64,000 nt of DNA from Chamaea fasciata. Its lineage: Eukaryota > Chordata > Aves > Passeriformes > Sylviidae. The notes under the pieces were generated by a model. The model searched no databases. It was not told where the DNA came from and worked only from the letters and a program-made list of their open reading frames with translations. Within the stretch, counting starts at the first letter, position 1. The number at the start of each line of letters is the position of its first letter. The stretch is taken from positions 24,479,021-24,543,020 of the forward strand of contig JARCOQ010000008.1 in assembly GCA_029207755.1 (NCBI GenBank), written 5' to 3'. The position numbers and the translations under genes are program-made. This document shows positions 26,531-39,455 of this stretch, in pieces.

Positions 26531-29439
26531 AACATCTTTCAAGTCACAATTCTTCTGCATTCAAGCAGTGTTCTGATTTGGTTAGCTTTTAATATGTAGG
26601 GACGCACATTCCCATACACCTACAGTAGAGATGGCAAAGTCAAAAAACAGATGCTTAATTCTAAAAGCCATCCTTGTTTTACACTCACCAACCTCAAATC
26701 CTCCTCATCATCCCCTTACTCTTTCTTTATTACAGTGAATTATGGTGAGGGACTTAGAAGACAAGTTGTCTCAAGCTGATTGGTAAGCTCTCTGACCTGG
26801 TTTCTGTGGGTCAGACATACTGACCCTCGGAGCTAGACTGTAAAGCTCACCTTTACAAAGCAGCCTTCCCAGCTCCAGCAAATGACTGCTGAAGCAGACA
26901 TGCTAGAAGCTGTAACAATGGCTGTATTGATGGAAAGGAAGATTTTATTGTAAGTTAGATTTCAGAATGAGTAATTACGCAAACAAGCAATTAACTAAAA
27001 TAAATACGAATGTCTTCCTCTTTGAGGGCATGCTTTTACTTTGACTTGCAGCAAGGCAGATTTCTCAAAGCTGAATCAAGCCTTTAAAACAAAGATAAAG
27101 GGGACATTGGGAATGAGGAGATAAATACTGCTCCATTTCTCCTCAACAGCATTAAGGGCTATGTGTATACATGTGCAACAGGGCAGCTGTAACTCACAGA
27201 ATCAGGAAATACATTAAAATACCAAAGATTTGAGGCTGGGTAAAGCCTACTTTATTGACCTACCATCTGTGGAGCAGCATCATTCTACTATTCCCATAAA
27301 TTTCACTCATGCAAGACAGGACACTTATTTTTTCTCTTTGTGGTCGTGGTGGCTGTTTTCTGATTTCTCTCCCCCCTGAGAAGGTTGGCTGCAGGCTGTG
27401 TGCAAGACAGCTGAATATGGTGACACTGCTCTCTGCCCCATGGCTTCAGCTAGCTCAGCTCATTAGAGCAGACACTTTGGAAATCCAGATATTTTAAGCC
27501 CAGCCTTCTCCTCCTGTAGTGCATCACCACCTTATTTATAAGGCTTGTTCAGCCCCACGCTCCTGCATGGATGAAAGGCAGCTGGGCTGAGGCAGCAGAG
27601 CCAGATTCCAGGAAGAAGGACAGATCTTCTGGTGAGAGAAAAGACAGCCCTGCAAGTTTCTGAGTGGGAGACGAGGTAGTGACAGATAATGTGCATCATC
27701 TTTCCCAGCTCAGGCACATTTTAGCAAAAAGGAACTAGACTTCCCTTAGGGAATATCATGCAATGAGCCTGCAGAAAGGAATTTGCTGGAGATTCAAGAG
27801 TAGAAATCACTGAAGTAATTAAGTCCAACTTGAGAAGCAGAGGAAAAAATATCATGTCCCACCAGCCCTGCACCACTCCCCCTAGCCACCCGCATCCAAA
27901 ATTCTGGTTTTACATTTTGGAAACAAAATGTGTATAAAATGTGCTCCCATGTAACTTTGACTTTGTTTTCCCAAATGATTTCTTTCATTTTGAAATTCCC
28001 CTGTCTTTTTGTTAATTAGCATTTTTACAAAACAAAACAACCCCAAATCAAAATGGCTTATTTCATTTCAGGTTGGAGAAATAAAATAGTCTCTGTAGAG
28101 CAGAAAAAATTATCTTCCCTGTTATTTAGGTCAGCTGTAAAATGATCCATTTGCTATTTACAAATCCTTTTGTTATCAGCTGAGGTCTAGAGCCCCATCT
28201 CCTGGAGTCAGGTGATTATGTTGGAAGTTTGGTTTGATTGATTTTGACATTTCTTGCCCTTGTGATTTGGAAGGAGATCTTGAAAATATGTTTTAAGCAT
28301 AATGAACAGTGTGACATCTGCCTGAGACTCCACACATCCGGAAACAAAAGTTTAATGTAGAGCAATTGTTCCAAGTTTATCAAGACAATTTTAACTGCAA
28401 GGCTCACTTACAAGGGTACGCCAGCATCACTCATGGAGAGCTTGCATAGGACTGGATGCTTTTATTCAGAAGGATTTGGCCTGTCCCCTCAGTTGATCCA
28501 CTAGGGTACATAAGGAAAGAAACCTATTCAACAGAGTAAGCCTGTTCCTCTGTCCTGAGGGGTACCAAGACCATCCATTCACTGCTCAACATTCAATCCC
28601 AGTGCTGCTATAGCATTCTGAAAAAAAGAGCCTTTTGCTGTTCCCTTCAAGGATTTGCATTCAAGCCTCCAGTTCACAGGCAATGCCAGCACATATTGAT
28701 TACAGCTCAGAATCCGAAGAAGAGGAAATGACACCAAACAAGGGCTCTCATATTTCCTGTGGCTCAAATGGTGGTGAGGTAAAGCTCAGCCTGTGCTATA
28801 GCTACAGGCATGCAGTGGACTCATTTTCAGGATGGCCATCTGCAATGGTAAAGTCAAAAGAGAACCATAGTCTGAGCCAGGACCTGATCCAGGGCCAAAA
28901 CCATTTTCTCTGCAGCCTTGGTATTTACGCCCTTCAGCAATCTGGAGGTTTATCAAGACTTTGCCACTGCCTCAAACAACTTACCAGCTATTCATGAAGC
29001 TGTGGCAACTTGATTGTCACTCTGAGCTCTTCACTGTCACTTGGCCAAGCCAGGCAGGCTTCACTTTCTTAATTGCAGTTCAGAAACCAAGCTAGCTCAG
29101 CCACTTCTCATCATTTTGGTCATTCTTACTCTGAACTGCCTTCACTTTGTGTCTCTCTTTTTCTGGCAGTGACCTGAAACCAGGCTGACTCCTTACTGCT
29201 TTTTCACAAAAAAACACCAGCTGGAAAGAGATCTCTCCCAATCACAGAGGCCTGTGAGGCTGTTGAGGATTTCTGAGCTCCATGTTCTTCGGTTACCCGG
29301 TCTCCCACAGACTCACTATCTGGCTTTTAAAATCAAAATCCATCTCTGATGCCTTGGGTCAAACTGTCAAAGGAAAAGAGCAGCCATTTTTTTCTAATTT
29401 GTAGGGCAGGCAAAATACTTAATTCACACCAAACTGAGC
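26531..29439. other. Unique non-coding stretch
   Basis: No recognisable gene. CR1-like wording near 27800-27880 (AATTAAGTCCAACTT) is too short to call. The longest frame (28635-28997) has an acidic patch but no recognised domain. Confidence 0.55.
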
Positions 29440-29525
29440 TCCTAACCAAAACAACACATACACACACAAAAAAATCAAAACAAACCAAAAAACCAACCAA
29501 CCAAAAAAACAACCAAAAAAGCCAT
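29440..29525 (+). repeat. A/C-rich low-complexity tract
   Basis: The + strand is A and C with ACACACACAAAA and CCAACCAACCAAAA units. It resembles the larger tract at 26234. Confidence 0.85.
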
Positions 29526-32500
29526 CCTTTTGTTTGCTTGCTATTAATACCTTCTAAATAGAGCAGCCTGTCACAATTTGGAGATTAAGGGGTCCTGTCC
29601 ATCTGTTCTTCTGCCCTCTCAAACTCTTCGCCACCACTCACCACAGATCTATTGTAACCAGAGCTGCAGAGCTTCTTTGCTGTTCATTTGGACTCCCAAA
29701 CCTTTCCATGACAGGTCTCTTTAGGACTCTGCCCCTCTTCGCTTGAGTTTATTTATTCCTCTCCTGAATATTCAGCTCCTCCTGAGTTTGTCTCTCCTTT
29801 TTAGTCCATTTCTCTTCCCCTTACAAGTCCTGTGATCCCCTGCAAGGTATTCCATGAAAAGCATTGTGTTCACACACTTTATTCACAGCACCTTGCTCAG
29901 TTCAGATGGGGAGTTAATGATTTCCCAGGGCAGTGCCGTAGGTCACCCCATCCCCTCTGCTGACAAAGCATCCCCCAACTTCCCTAAGAGAAACTGAACT
30001 TCTCCCTTTGAGGGAACACTGGGTCAGAAACCTCTCTGCTGGAGGGTCTTTCTGAGGTTTGCCACCTCCGGGTGTTCGGGGGGACGCCAAAAGAAATGAA
30101 AGCCAAGAGAGCCAAGAAAACCAGAGCAGCTGCAGAGACAGTGGCTTGGCACACCCAGAGAGCTCACCAGAGGCAAAGCTGGAAGGCAGAAAGGCATTGG
30201 GGGTGGAAGAAGAGAGAAGCAGGATATTTAAAGGAGAGGGTGAGGGCAGACGAGGTGAGAGATGATGGAAGCAGGGGAAATGTCAAGGTGGAAAGCACTG
30301 GTTGAAGAGGAGGAAAGAAGGCAGAGAGGGCACAGGAGGGTAAAAGGATTATCTTCCCACTAGCTGCACCTGGATTAGGAATTATAAACTCATCTACCTA
30401 CTGCCCCTATGCCCCTGCCTCAAACAAAAGGAATAGGACCCTGGGAGTATTTCTATTCCAGATCCACAGAAACAGGAGAGAAAATTAATTTAACCACTTA
30501 CACAGCACTTGAAGATTGCTCAGAAAGGCCCAAATACCCCTGGGATGGGCACCTTCTGCTGAGGGTCCCTGAAACAGTGACATAAACTGTTTCCCAGCCA
30601 GTCCAGCAGCAGTAAGGAGGAGGCAAAGTCTGTAGGGAGAATAAATATTTTTAATTAAAACCGGCCCTATGTGACTTCATCACTGCAAAATTCTTACTGC
30701 CTCTGCCTCACAGAACTTATAGTTGGAGCCAGGCAGATCATCTATTGGGGGTGAGCAAAGGCGAGCTGCAGCCCCAGCTTGCCAATTTTGTGCAAAATGT
30801 AGATGGTTTGACTCCGTGGACTGTAACATCAATAAAAGTGCAAGTGAATTTGATTACTGGAAAGCCAGGATATCGTCCATACATTTCTGATGTTTTGGGG
30901 GGTAATGCTGCTTCAAAGATGATAGGATTGGATGCCAGCTGCTGGCCTTCCAGAACTTGCAAAGGAGCAGGGGACAAAGTTCCTGTTTATGCACAAGTGA
31001 CTGAGTAACCAGTAATTTGGGGAAAGGAGCATTACACACTCCCAAAGAGCAGCCTTCCACTGGGAGGTTTTCAGTTTGTGGTCAGTTGTTGCAGTGTGAG
31101 ACTCATGAGCTGCCATCCAATGCGCCTCAGGCTGTGGTCATGGCTGAGCAGCTCAGAGAAAGTCCCCCAGAAACAGCAGGGAATCTGATTCCAGGCAAAC
31201 GGGAAGCAGATTTGGGACAGAGATGTGACACGTACAAGGAGTCACGCTACAGATGCGCATACAGGCATAGGAGTAAAATGGCACATCTAGAAAGGCACAC
31301 CAAGGTGGGACAAGCCACCAGGAGAGGATAGTGAAAGGAAGGAGCTCTCTGCCATGAGCTCTGCCTGCACATCTGGACCCCATCCAGTTACACCCAAAAT
31401 ATTACACTTTCTCTGCCCTCTCCATGGCTACAAATTCTGGTAATTTCTCCCAATTTGCTGTTGTGGCATCAGTGTCCACCACAGGAGCTGAGAGAAGAAG
31501 CATTGGCCCATGTTCTTGAGTGAAAAGAGAAATAATAAGCTCCCACCCATTTTGCTGAGAATCTGCAGTCTCAGCTAGTCTGATGGGCTGTTGGATGAGC
31601 TTGGGGTCCAGAACTGGAGGTCCTGTAGCATCAGTCAGGTGATGGCTGCCCTGATTGCCCTCATGGTGAAAACTGCCCATGCTGAGCCTTGCTGAGTATC
31701 ACCCAGAACCCCAGTGCAGGCGTGCAAGAGGGGTCCTGCCTCAGCAGACCTTGCTTAGGGGCTCCTGAAGACTCGGGACCCTCAGCAAAGCCATGCTGGG
31801 GAGTCAGGAGTCCCATCTCAACCAACACTAAGCCAGGGAGCTAGCAGTGTTTTGGGCCCTGTGGGGAGGGGACAAGCTGGTGAGGAAGGCTGCTTGCCAA
31901 AAACGATGCATGCTTGCAGTGCAAAGGCAGCCAGGTTTTAGCTGAAGCAAAAGTACTTCCTCAGAAGGAATGCAGTGGCATTGAGGGAGAACAAATCTCA
32001 TTTTCATGAATGCCAGGCCGGTCTCATCAGGTCATGCCACATTTGTCATTTCTCTTGCCCTTGTTGCAGCCAGGTTCTCCTTCATGTTTCTTTTCTTTAC
32101 TGTGGATATATAAGACAAAACTGAAAAATCCCCCTGGAGTCTTGGTTTTCAAAATGTCAAATCACTGCTTTCAAGCCTCCTTTAATGTTAATTTTTTAAA
32201 AAAATTAATTATATTAGAAAAATAAATCATCCAGAAGCTCCAGCATGAGCACTGATTCAAAGGATAGAGTTGCAAGAAGGTCTGGCTAATGATGAACAGG
32301 AACAAGACAATGCTCCACGGGCTGCACAGTTCTCAGGTACTAGGAAGTCTGCATGGGAACTCAAGCCAAGCCTGGGTGGGAACCCAAGCCCAGTCTCTCA
32401 GAAGAGATAGTTGCTGGTAGAGTAGTCACATGAAGTCTAAATATCTGAGGAAAAAAATGAATTCCTGTCTCCATGCAGAAAATATCTCACCTGATATATC

Positions 32501-33472
32501 TAACTCCACCAGTTTACAGCTTTCCTACATTTGCCCTGGAAGTTTGCCAAGCAGTGTACACTGAATTTTATACACTGCAGGTTTGTGACTGTTTTTCTTT
32601 CTTTTTCAAGATCCAGAGTAAGAGATGGAACTTTTTTCCCCTTCATACTAATTTTTCCCAAAGGGCAGAGACAAAGCTATTCCTTACGTGAAGAAGCTGA
32701 GATCTCAAGAAGTTTTTTGCCCTCACATGCATGGCTTTACATGTCCCCCTTGCTCGGCTCCAAGAAGGGTTCTGCTTTATAAGAATAACATGGCGTGCAG
32801 ATGCCTATAAATGGAAGATGAAATTGTTACTATAAAGCCGGGGCCCTGCCAAGGCAAACAAGTGCAGGGCAAACTGTGTGTGCAAAGGAAGGGCTCTGAG
32901 AAAACTTGAAGTCAGCTGAATCATAACTTCACTTTAATTTTAACATCACTTAAACTACATAAACACAGCCATCTTATTAATAACAAAGCAAGCTCCTCAG
33001 TAGAGCTGTTGTTTGGAAAGCCAAGCCTGTGCACATGAGTGCAATGGGAAGAATGTTGCAGGAGAGACATGCCTTCCAAAGCTGTGTTTAAAATTTAAAA
33101 TAGTTGGGATGTCTGAGATGCAACAACTTTGCAGGAGCCTTGAATAGTATTTGATGTCTCTGCTGCAGTCCTCCAGGGTCCCAACCTCTGCAGGGGCAGC
33201 ACCTTGCCACAACTGGCACAAGGAAGAGGACTGCAGTGAGGACAGCTGCTGCCTGTCCTCCAGCAACGCAGCTCCATTTTCTGTGGGATATTTGTACCCT
33301 CACACTGTGCAGAAATTAGAAGATTCTGAGGGAGCACCATCGGGACTGCATATAGTTCAGTTATTTGCCCTGTTTGCTGTTTACTGAAATGGAGAAAACA
33401 CCACTTTGCTAATTAGGAGGTGAAAGTGATAAAGTTACAGGAACATCTGCAGGAGTTTTAAGGCACAACATA
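29526..33472. other. Unique non-coding stretch
   Basis: No recognisable gene. A purine-rich, mildly CpG-containing segment lies at about 30059-30350, and two overlapping plus-strand frames of 68 and 77 codons cross it. An 87-codon plus frame at 30745-31008 has no recognised domain. Other open frames are short and overlap on both strands. Confidence 0.5.
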
Positions 33473-33500
33473 GAGCAGAACAGAGCAGAGCAGAGCAAAG
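33473..33500 (+). repeat. Short AGAGC tandem repeat
   Basis: About five imperfect AGAGC/AGAAC units are read directly. It is too short to carry further meaning. Confidence 0.8.
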
Positions 33501-35535
33501 CATTTTGACTGTTGTCTTGCAAGAGTGATTTGGTGCCTGTGGTGATCTGATAATCTCAGGGTGAGGAGTGAAAATACACTGGTACAGGCTTGTGCTTTAT
33601 TACTTGTGACATTTTGTAAAGGCAGACTGGCTCAGCAACTCCCCTAAAATATAGCCCCTAAAGCAGCAGTGCAATTCCTGACACATTCCTGATGAAACTC
33701 CCCTGACTTCCATGGCCTTGTGTTAAGGCTGGATTTGGCCCTGCCCGTAAAGTACATTTAGACTTACAAACTGAAAACTGCCTCTGGATTCCAGAGGGAC
33801 TTGAAAAACTCCCAGGGCACTGGAGTGCAGCAGTGAGATTTATGCTTTTCCCTGACTTTTCACTACTCAGTAATACATTTGCATGGCCAAAATAAAGCCA
33901 GATCTGGCATTCTCCCCTCCTGATTTCTCTAATACCCAGGGAACTTAATGACAGTGTAGACTGGAACAGTAATGCTCTAAGCCCCAGAAGAGCTTTTTGG
34001 GGGTATTTTCACAGCCTGTGGAAAGAATGCATACATGGGTATTTGAAATAGCAGGATTTGACACTTTATCTCACCCCAGTCTGGAGAGCCACTGGTGATA
34101 CAGGTTCCTGTGCAGAGGCATAGATGAAGCCAAAATAAGCTCCTACTGATATTTATTTGTAGAAAGTAGCACCTCTAGTCTCCAAGAGGATGAAGACTTG
34201 GTTGCTATTGGGCACTCTTTTTACCCACTGCTTTTTCCCAGCTTCAGGAGAGGATGACTGCTAAACAGATAACAAGACAAGCAGATGGAAGGAGGACAGT
34301 GGCATAAGGAAGGTCACATAGTTTCCAGCAAGGGCTCAAGGCTTTTCAGCATCATGGGAAAATTGGCTGTTGTTGCCACAGCCCTAAGGCAGCAGCATGG
34401 AGATACAGAACAGCAGAGCTGGGACTGGGAGCCTGGGGCAAGCTTAACACTCCTTCTGCTGCCTGGGGTTGAGAGGAAGTGGAGGCTGCATCTCCCTCAC
34501 ACTTCTTCAAGCCAGGCTCCTTGCCTGGTGCTAGAAGAAATCACAAAGTCTGAGTCCTACTTTAACAACAACCACATCTCCACAACCTCTCATTAGTGTA
34601 CCAAGAGTGAGGGATGCTTTTGCTGCTTATGACAGGGCTTTGGGGAAGAGGTTTGCAGTACAGCAACATTTCTCACCCAATTAAGCACTGTCAGATTGAA
34701 GGGCTGTGAAATTACTTCAAATTATTAATTGTAATATTTCATGTTCTCATTTGCAAACATACAGCCAAAATTGGGAAAATACTAAGAGCAACATGCTAGG
34801 GACAGTCTTTGCTTTAGTAACCTGTGAATTAAAAGTGTTGTGGCTACACTGATAAAATGACCTTTGGCTTTTCTATTTTAGGAGCGATTTTCATATTACC
34901 AAAGGTTAACAAACCCAAAATGAGCAGCTCTCCAGAGGGCTTCCTCAGCACCATTTCTATTACTCTATAATCTGAAAATTACTTGCTTTTTATTTTTTCC
35001 TTTTTTTTTTTTTTCACTTTTGTATTGCTCTTTTCTCTCTATTCCCATTGTCTAAATGCATTCACGGGCAGCCTGTACCCAGCTGTTCTTGTGCCAACAT
35101 TGTACTTGAGTTAAACAGTTCTATTTCCTCCCCAATATTTAGGTCCCTGATGTATCTGTGGCAGCCAATCCTACCCTTTTCAGCTTTTATTTCATTAAAC
35201 TCAACAAGCTCAAGCGGGGGTCCTCCTGTCATCTGCAATATGAATGTGCTGTTCTGTAGGCTGTTGCAGGACCCTTCCTCTACACCTCCTCTTTCTTAAA
35301 CATTGAAGAGATTATTCCAGGATTAGCTGTCCAGAAATTATTGTCTAAGGGAATGTTATCCAGTTGAATTTGGATGCAAAGGGATATGGGAGTTGGTGGA
35401 AAGAGGAACATCACTGTAACAGCACTTTCTAGTAGAAGAACTGGCCATATATAAAAGGGATATTTTTGATGTCCTTCTTTATTTTGCATTGTGATTCAAT
35501 AATTTAGATAGATAATCAAGGTTACATACCAATTC
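33501..35535. other. Unique non-coding stretch
   Basis: No recognisable gene. A pyrimidine-rich patch with a 14-T run lies at about 34984-35042. Frames stay near or below 100 codons. Confidence 0.6.
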
Positions 35536-35540
35536 ATTTC

Positions 35541-35546
35541 TTTATT
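35541..35546 (-). promoter_or_regulatory. AATAAA polyadenylation-type hexamer (minus strand)
   Basis: On the minus strand AATAAA lies about 145 bases downstream of the stop codon of the terminal-exon-like frame at 35690-35923. The spacing is reasonable for a short 3' UTR. The hexamer is common by chance, so it counts only together with that frame. Confidence 0.25.
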
Positions 35547-35689
35547 CCTGGGCTGGTACTTCTCTCCATAGTTTGCCTGGACTCCTGACTTCAAAGTGGA
35601 TGACAGCATCCTACTCTACCAAGCTGTCCTATGAACACTGAAGACAGTATAACCCTGCTACCCTTGGGCTTCACACGCTCTCCAGAAAT

Positions 35690-35923
35690 CTATTCCGAGG
35701 CCAAATCATAGTTTCCATCTTCTTCTTTAGGTGTCTCCTGGCTCATGGCACTATCTGGCGAGGCACCCACCTTTCCCTCAGATGGCATCATCCCTTGTGA
35801 GGCCATAAGCTGTAATCCTCTCTGAGATGCCAAAGAAGAGTCAGAAAATAAAGAAGGATTTGCTTTGCACTGGGTCCAGAATATTAAAGCTTTATGGATG
35901 GCCAGGTAAGGATGCAACACTGC
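35690..35923 (-). other. Terminal-exon-like open frame (78 codons incl. stop)
   Basis: On the minus strand a good acceptor, CTTTCTGTGCCCCACAG, ends just before 35923. It is followed by an open frame to a stop at 35690-35692. The frame begins AVLHPYLAIHKALIF and ends QETPKEEDGNYDLASE; the C-terminal half is Ser/Glu/Lys-rich and looks more protein-like than its neighbours. An AATAAA lies about 145 bases beyond the stop. I do not recognise the family and see no domain. It could be the last exon of a minus-strand gene, a decayed copy, or chance. Confidence 0.22.
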
Positions 35924-37769
35924 CTGTGGGGCACAGAAAGCAAACACCTCCTACCCATCTGGGGAACAGCAGAGCTGTGAAGAAGAATAAGAGTAGCAGG
36001 TCTTGAAAGGTCACCATGAACTAAAAAAGTACAGCTGCTTCTATAGAGAAAGGGGAGTCTGACACTCCCAGAAGGATTTTATTGTTTGCATTTGTAAGAC
36101 ACAAGGCATTTTTAATGATGTGTTAATGACTATATTCTATTCAGATGGGATTCATCACACTGTCCTGTCTCTGCTTAAAAACTCAGCATCTAGTCCTAGC
36201 TGGCTATTCAGGATCCCCCTCTGCTGAAGGGCCAGAAGATCTGTCTCTCTCCAAGAACATGCTCAATGACAGAGAGGATGCACAGCCATCCAGAGCTGTC
36301 AGCTTCTTTCCACATGCTGTAGCAGCACATCCATGCTCCATCCCAGCTGTGCCTCACACATTGTCCCTTAGGAAACAGCCACTGTCTCCTGCCATGGCCA
36401 GGGATTTGAAAAAATAACTTGAGTTGCTCCAGAAGCAAAGTCAAAATTAGCTTACATGAGTCCCATTGTTAGTGCTGGTGAACAATAGATACACACAGAC
36501 TCAGGATCAGAAGCACAGCCCACAGTACAAGTCACATATTGTTCTCCCTACCCTGTAACATTCATGTATCTCCAACCAATGTTAAGCTTAGGGAAAGATT
36601 TGGAACTTTGTTGCCCAGTAAATTGCCATCCTCCAAAAAGTGCTACTGTGTTCTTCCCTCTGCTGCTGCTGTGAGCCAGAAATGGCTGATTGAGGGCAAA
36701 TGTCTGTGGGCATAAGTTGATGGGTGAACCAAGACTTTCTAAAGGGCCTGCTGATGTATCCAGTCCAATGGTGCTGAGAGAGGACCATCTTATGTGAAAT
36801 CACACATTTTTTATTCTCTGTTACACTGGGTTGTGAAGACTGGAAACCTTCCAAATCCCGAGTGATTGTTGAAGATGGAAGTTGTTATTTTAAATACTTT
36901 GGGGAGGGACTGAAAGCATTGACTGCTATGACTATTGCCTTTATTTTTGGTTCTTCAGCCGTCAATAAACAGGACTATAGAAAGGCAGAGCTAAATCAAG
37001 AGGCCTGGCCTGCCTTTACAGCCATTTGTGTCATTCATTGACTGATGCAGATCATTTTAAAACCTGATACCAGTTTTGACAAGTGCTCTACCCATAGTTG
37101 ACATGCTCCAGACCTCCTCTCCTCTGCTGCTTAGAAACCCTTTTCTAAGTTCTAGTTTCTAAGTCTTCATATCTGAAGACTTTTTCCCCCCCTCCCCCCT
37201 AAGGTCTATATAACTGGACAGTTTGTTATCAGGGTCGTAAATTGTCCCCCACTAAAGGCTTTCAGAATCCCAAACATCAGCAATGCATGGCATTTGTTGC
37301 TTTTTCATGGGAAAGAAGAATGAATTTTTGTGGTTCAGATGTTGCCATGACCCAAGTGCTGTGTTGGAAGACATGTTTTTGCATAACAGCTGTTTTATCT
37401 GCAGTATTAGTCAGAGATAAACCTCTCTGTCTGTTGTCCCAGGGCTCTGGTTTTTTGGCACCACCTGATATTTGACTCAAGAATTGGTCAGTATTTCCAT
37501 AATGATTAACCCACTGACAGTCAGCATTAGCATATCAGTGTTAAATATGGGAATACTTGGATTGCACAGATGCCAAGTGACCATTGTTAGTCAAATAAAA
37601 ATGTGTCTGGAGAGCCACCCTCCAGGGCACCCTTCATGCTCCTGGGCAGCCTCAGAGGATGAGCAGGACACTCTTGCTTTTTGATGTGCTACACAACTCT
37701 TCCAACGTGGTAATTACAGTTCAAAGAAAAAAAGCATGATTGGACTCATCAGCAATTTCAAGGAGAGAT

Positions 37770-37776
<7 letters not shown>
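35924..37776. other. Unique non-coding stretch
   Basis: No recognisable gene. A C-rich patch (about 37185-37200) is followed by TCTATATAAC at about 37205, a possible TATA context without other support. Frames below 91 codons show no domain. Confidence 0.55.

Positions 37777-37818
<42 letters not shown>
37777..37818. repeat. Poly-A tract (42 A)
   Basis: An uninterrupted 42-A run is preceded by AAATTT. No retroelement body or target-site duplication is evident upstream. Confidence 0.95.
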
Positions 37819-37823
<5 letters not shown>

Positions 37824-39104
37824 ACTTTGGTGCTGAACAAATCTGAAGGAAATGTCATTTTCAAAGAAATCTAGTTTCTTGAAATACAAAGTTTTGTTCA
37901 ACTTTATGCCATTTTCTGTCCCTTCTGAAGGGAATTTCCTTCTCCAGAAAAAGCCAAAAGTTTTCATTTTTAGCTCCTATGAAAGGCTTGGGCATTTTTT
38001 CTATCTTCTTAATGTCTGCAAAAGGAAGTAAGGAGCCAGAAAGTTATTTCAAAACAAACAAAGAAATAAGAAAATATCAAAGTGCCTGATTATAAAAGGA
38101 AGCACTTCAGGTCTTCTTCTTCTGCCACCCCCCCCAAAAATTATTTTTTACAAAATTTGAGACTTCTCACTCTCCATGTTTTTTCATCAGAGAAACTTCC
38201 ATGTAGGAAGTGTTTCTGGGATATAATCAAAAGTCCTGTAAAGATTACAGGTGCAGCAGGGCAGTGAGTCACAATTGAAAGACAGTGAGCTGGGAAATTT
38301 CTTTCTTTAATTAATTAGTGTCTTAGGCAGACAGTGGAAGTGTAATACCAGGAAAAGTCAAATACTTCAACATGAGAACTGATAAGGGCATGAGTATACC
38401 TTCTTATCTTTAGGGCTTTACAGCCTGCAAACAGGGAAACCAGCTTTTCTTCCATAATTTTTTGTTTCTGATATTGAGTCACTACATAGAATATGATGGA
38501 GCAAACCTTTCCCAACATCCTCCTAAGACACAGAGACAATCTGGGAAGAGGATGCAGTGATAACCAATTCAACCATGAGAGGAAAGAGTACGGTCCCTAG
38601 GCTCAGAGCATTCAAGGCAGGAAGAGTCTGCTGGACAAAAGAAAAAAAACAGGTCAGAATATGAATCTGCCACTCCAGTGATGCAACTCTGACCTGAAAT
38701 AACCGCATATATGGGTCCAGGAGATCACGGGATGTTTGTAAAATAGATCTTCTCTCTTGTGTAAGCAAGAGGATAAAATTATCCTGGCAGCAGCTGTTGT
38801 TTCCCAGAATGAGGATCAAGGCTGGCTGTATTTAAATATTCCTACAGTATTCAAGACTTTTCTATCCCCACAATCCTGTGGTTGCTGTCCTGTGCAAGTG
38901 GTCTCAAATACGCAGACAATACGCATTTGTCCCTGTCACAGTACCCATGCTAGTGTGGCATAAGCTCCCTCTTAATGTCTCACACCATGCAAATCTGTTT
39001 CCTTACTCATTTCTGCATCATAAAAAGCAATAGCAGAAAGAACAGGGAATCTAAACAAAAGAAAGGAAAACAGAAGAGAAAAAACAGAGTAAAGCAAGTG
39101 ACTT
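37819..39104. other. Unique non-coding stretch
   Basis: No recognisable gene. A run of nine C (about 38128) precedes A-rich sequence. Frames below 99 codons on both strands show no recognised domain. Confidence 0.6.
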
Positions 39105-39455
39105 AGAATCATAGAAGATGCTGGGTTGGAAGGGATCCATGAGGATCATCAAGTCCAACTCCTTGCCCTGCACAGGACATCCCAAGAGTCACATCATGTG
39201 CCCAAGAGCATTGTCCAAATGCTTCCTGAACTCTGTCAGTCTTGGTGCTGTGACCACTTCCCTGGCGAGCCTGTTCCAGTGCCCAACTACCCTCTGGGTC
39301 AATTTTTTTTCCTGATATGCACCCTAAGGTTCCCTCAATTCATCTTTATGCCATTTCTTTGGGTGCCGTCACTGGTCATGAGAGTGAGGAGATCAGTACC
39401 TGCCCCTCCACACCCCCTCATGAGGATCTTAAAGATCACAACAAGGTCTTTGGCA
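39105..39455 (-). mobile_element. CR1 LINE, 5'-truncated 3' fragment
   Basis: The left end reads AGAATCATAGAAGATG, then GGTTGGAAGGGATCC and GATCATCAAGTCCAACTCC. This is the reverse complement of the CR1 3' terminus with its ATTCTATGATTC-type end, so the element lies on the minus strand. Further CR1 signatures follow: GAGCCTGTTCCAGTGCCC near 39270, and GATCAGTACCTGCCCCTCC near 39391 with the downstream CTCATGAGGAT. Homology fades at about 39455, giving a typical 5'-truncated copy of about 350 bp. No reverse transcriptase remains, so it cannot move by itself. Two short plus-strand frames here are by-products. Confidence 0.92.

Noticed and set aside
26041..26599. Open frames of 108-176 codons over the A/C tract
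   Set aside because: Lys/Pro/Thr-rich or Phe/Val-rich content follows from the biased composition. There is no domain and there are competing frames on both strands.
27785..27880. Possible third CR1 fragment (AATTAAGTCCAACTT)
   Set aside because: Only about 15 bases resemble CR1 and the surrounding order of words does not fit.
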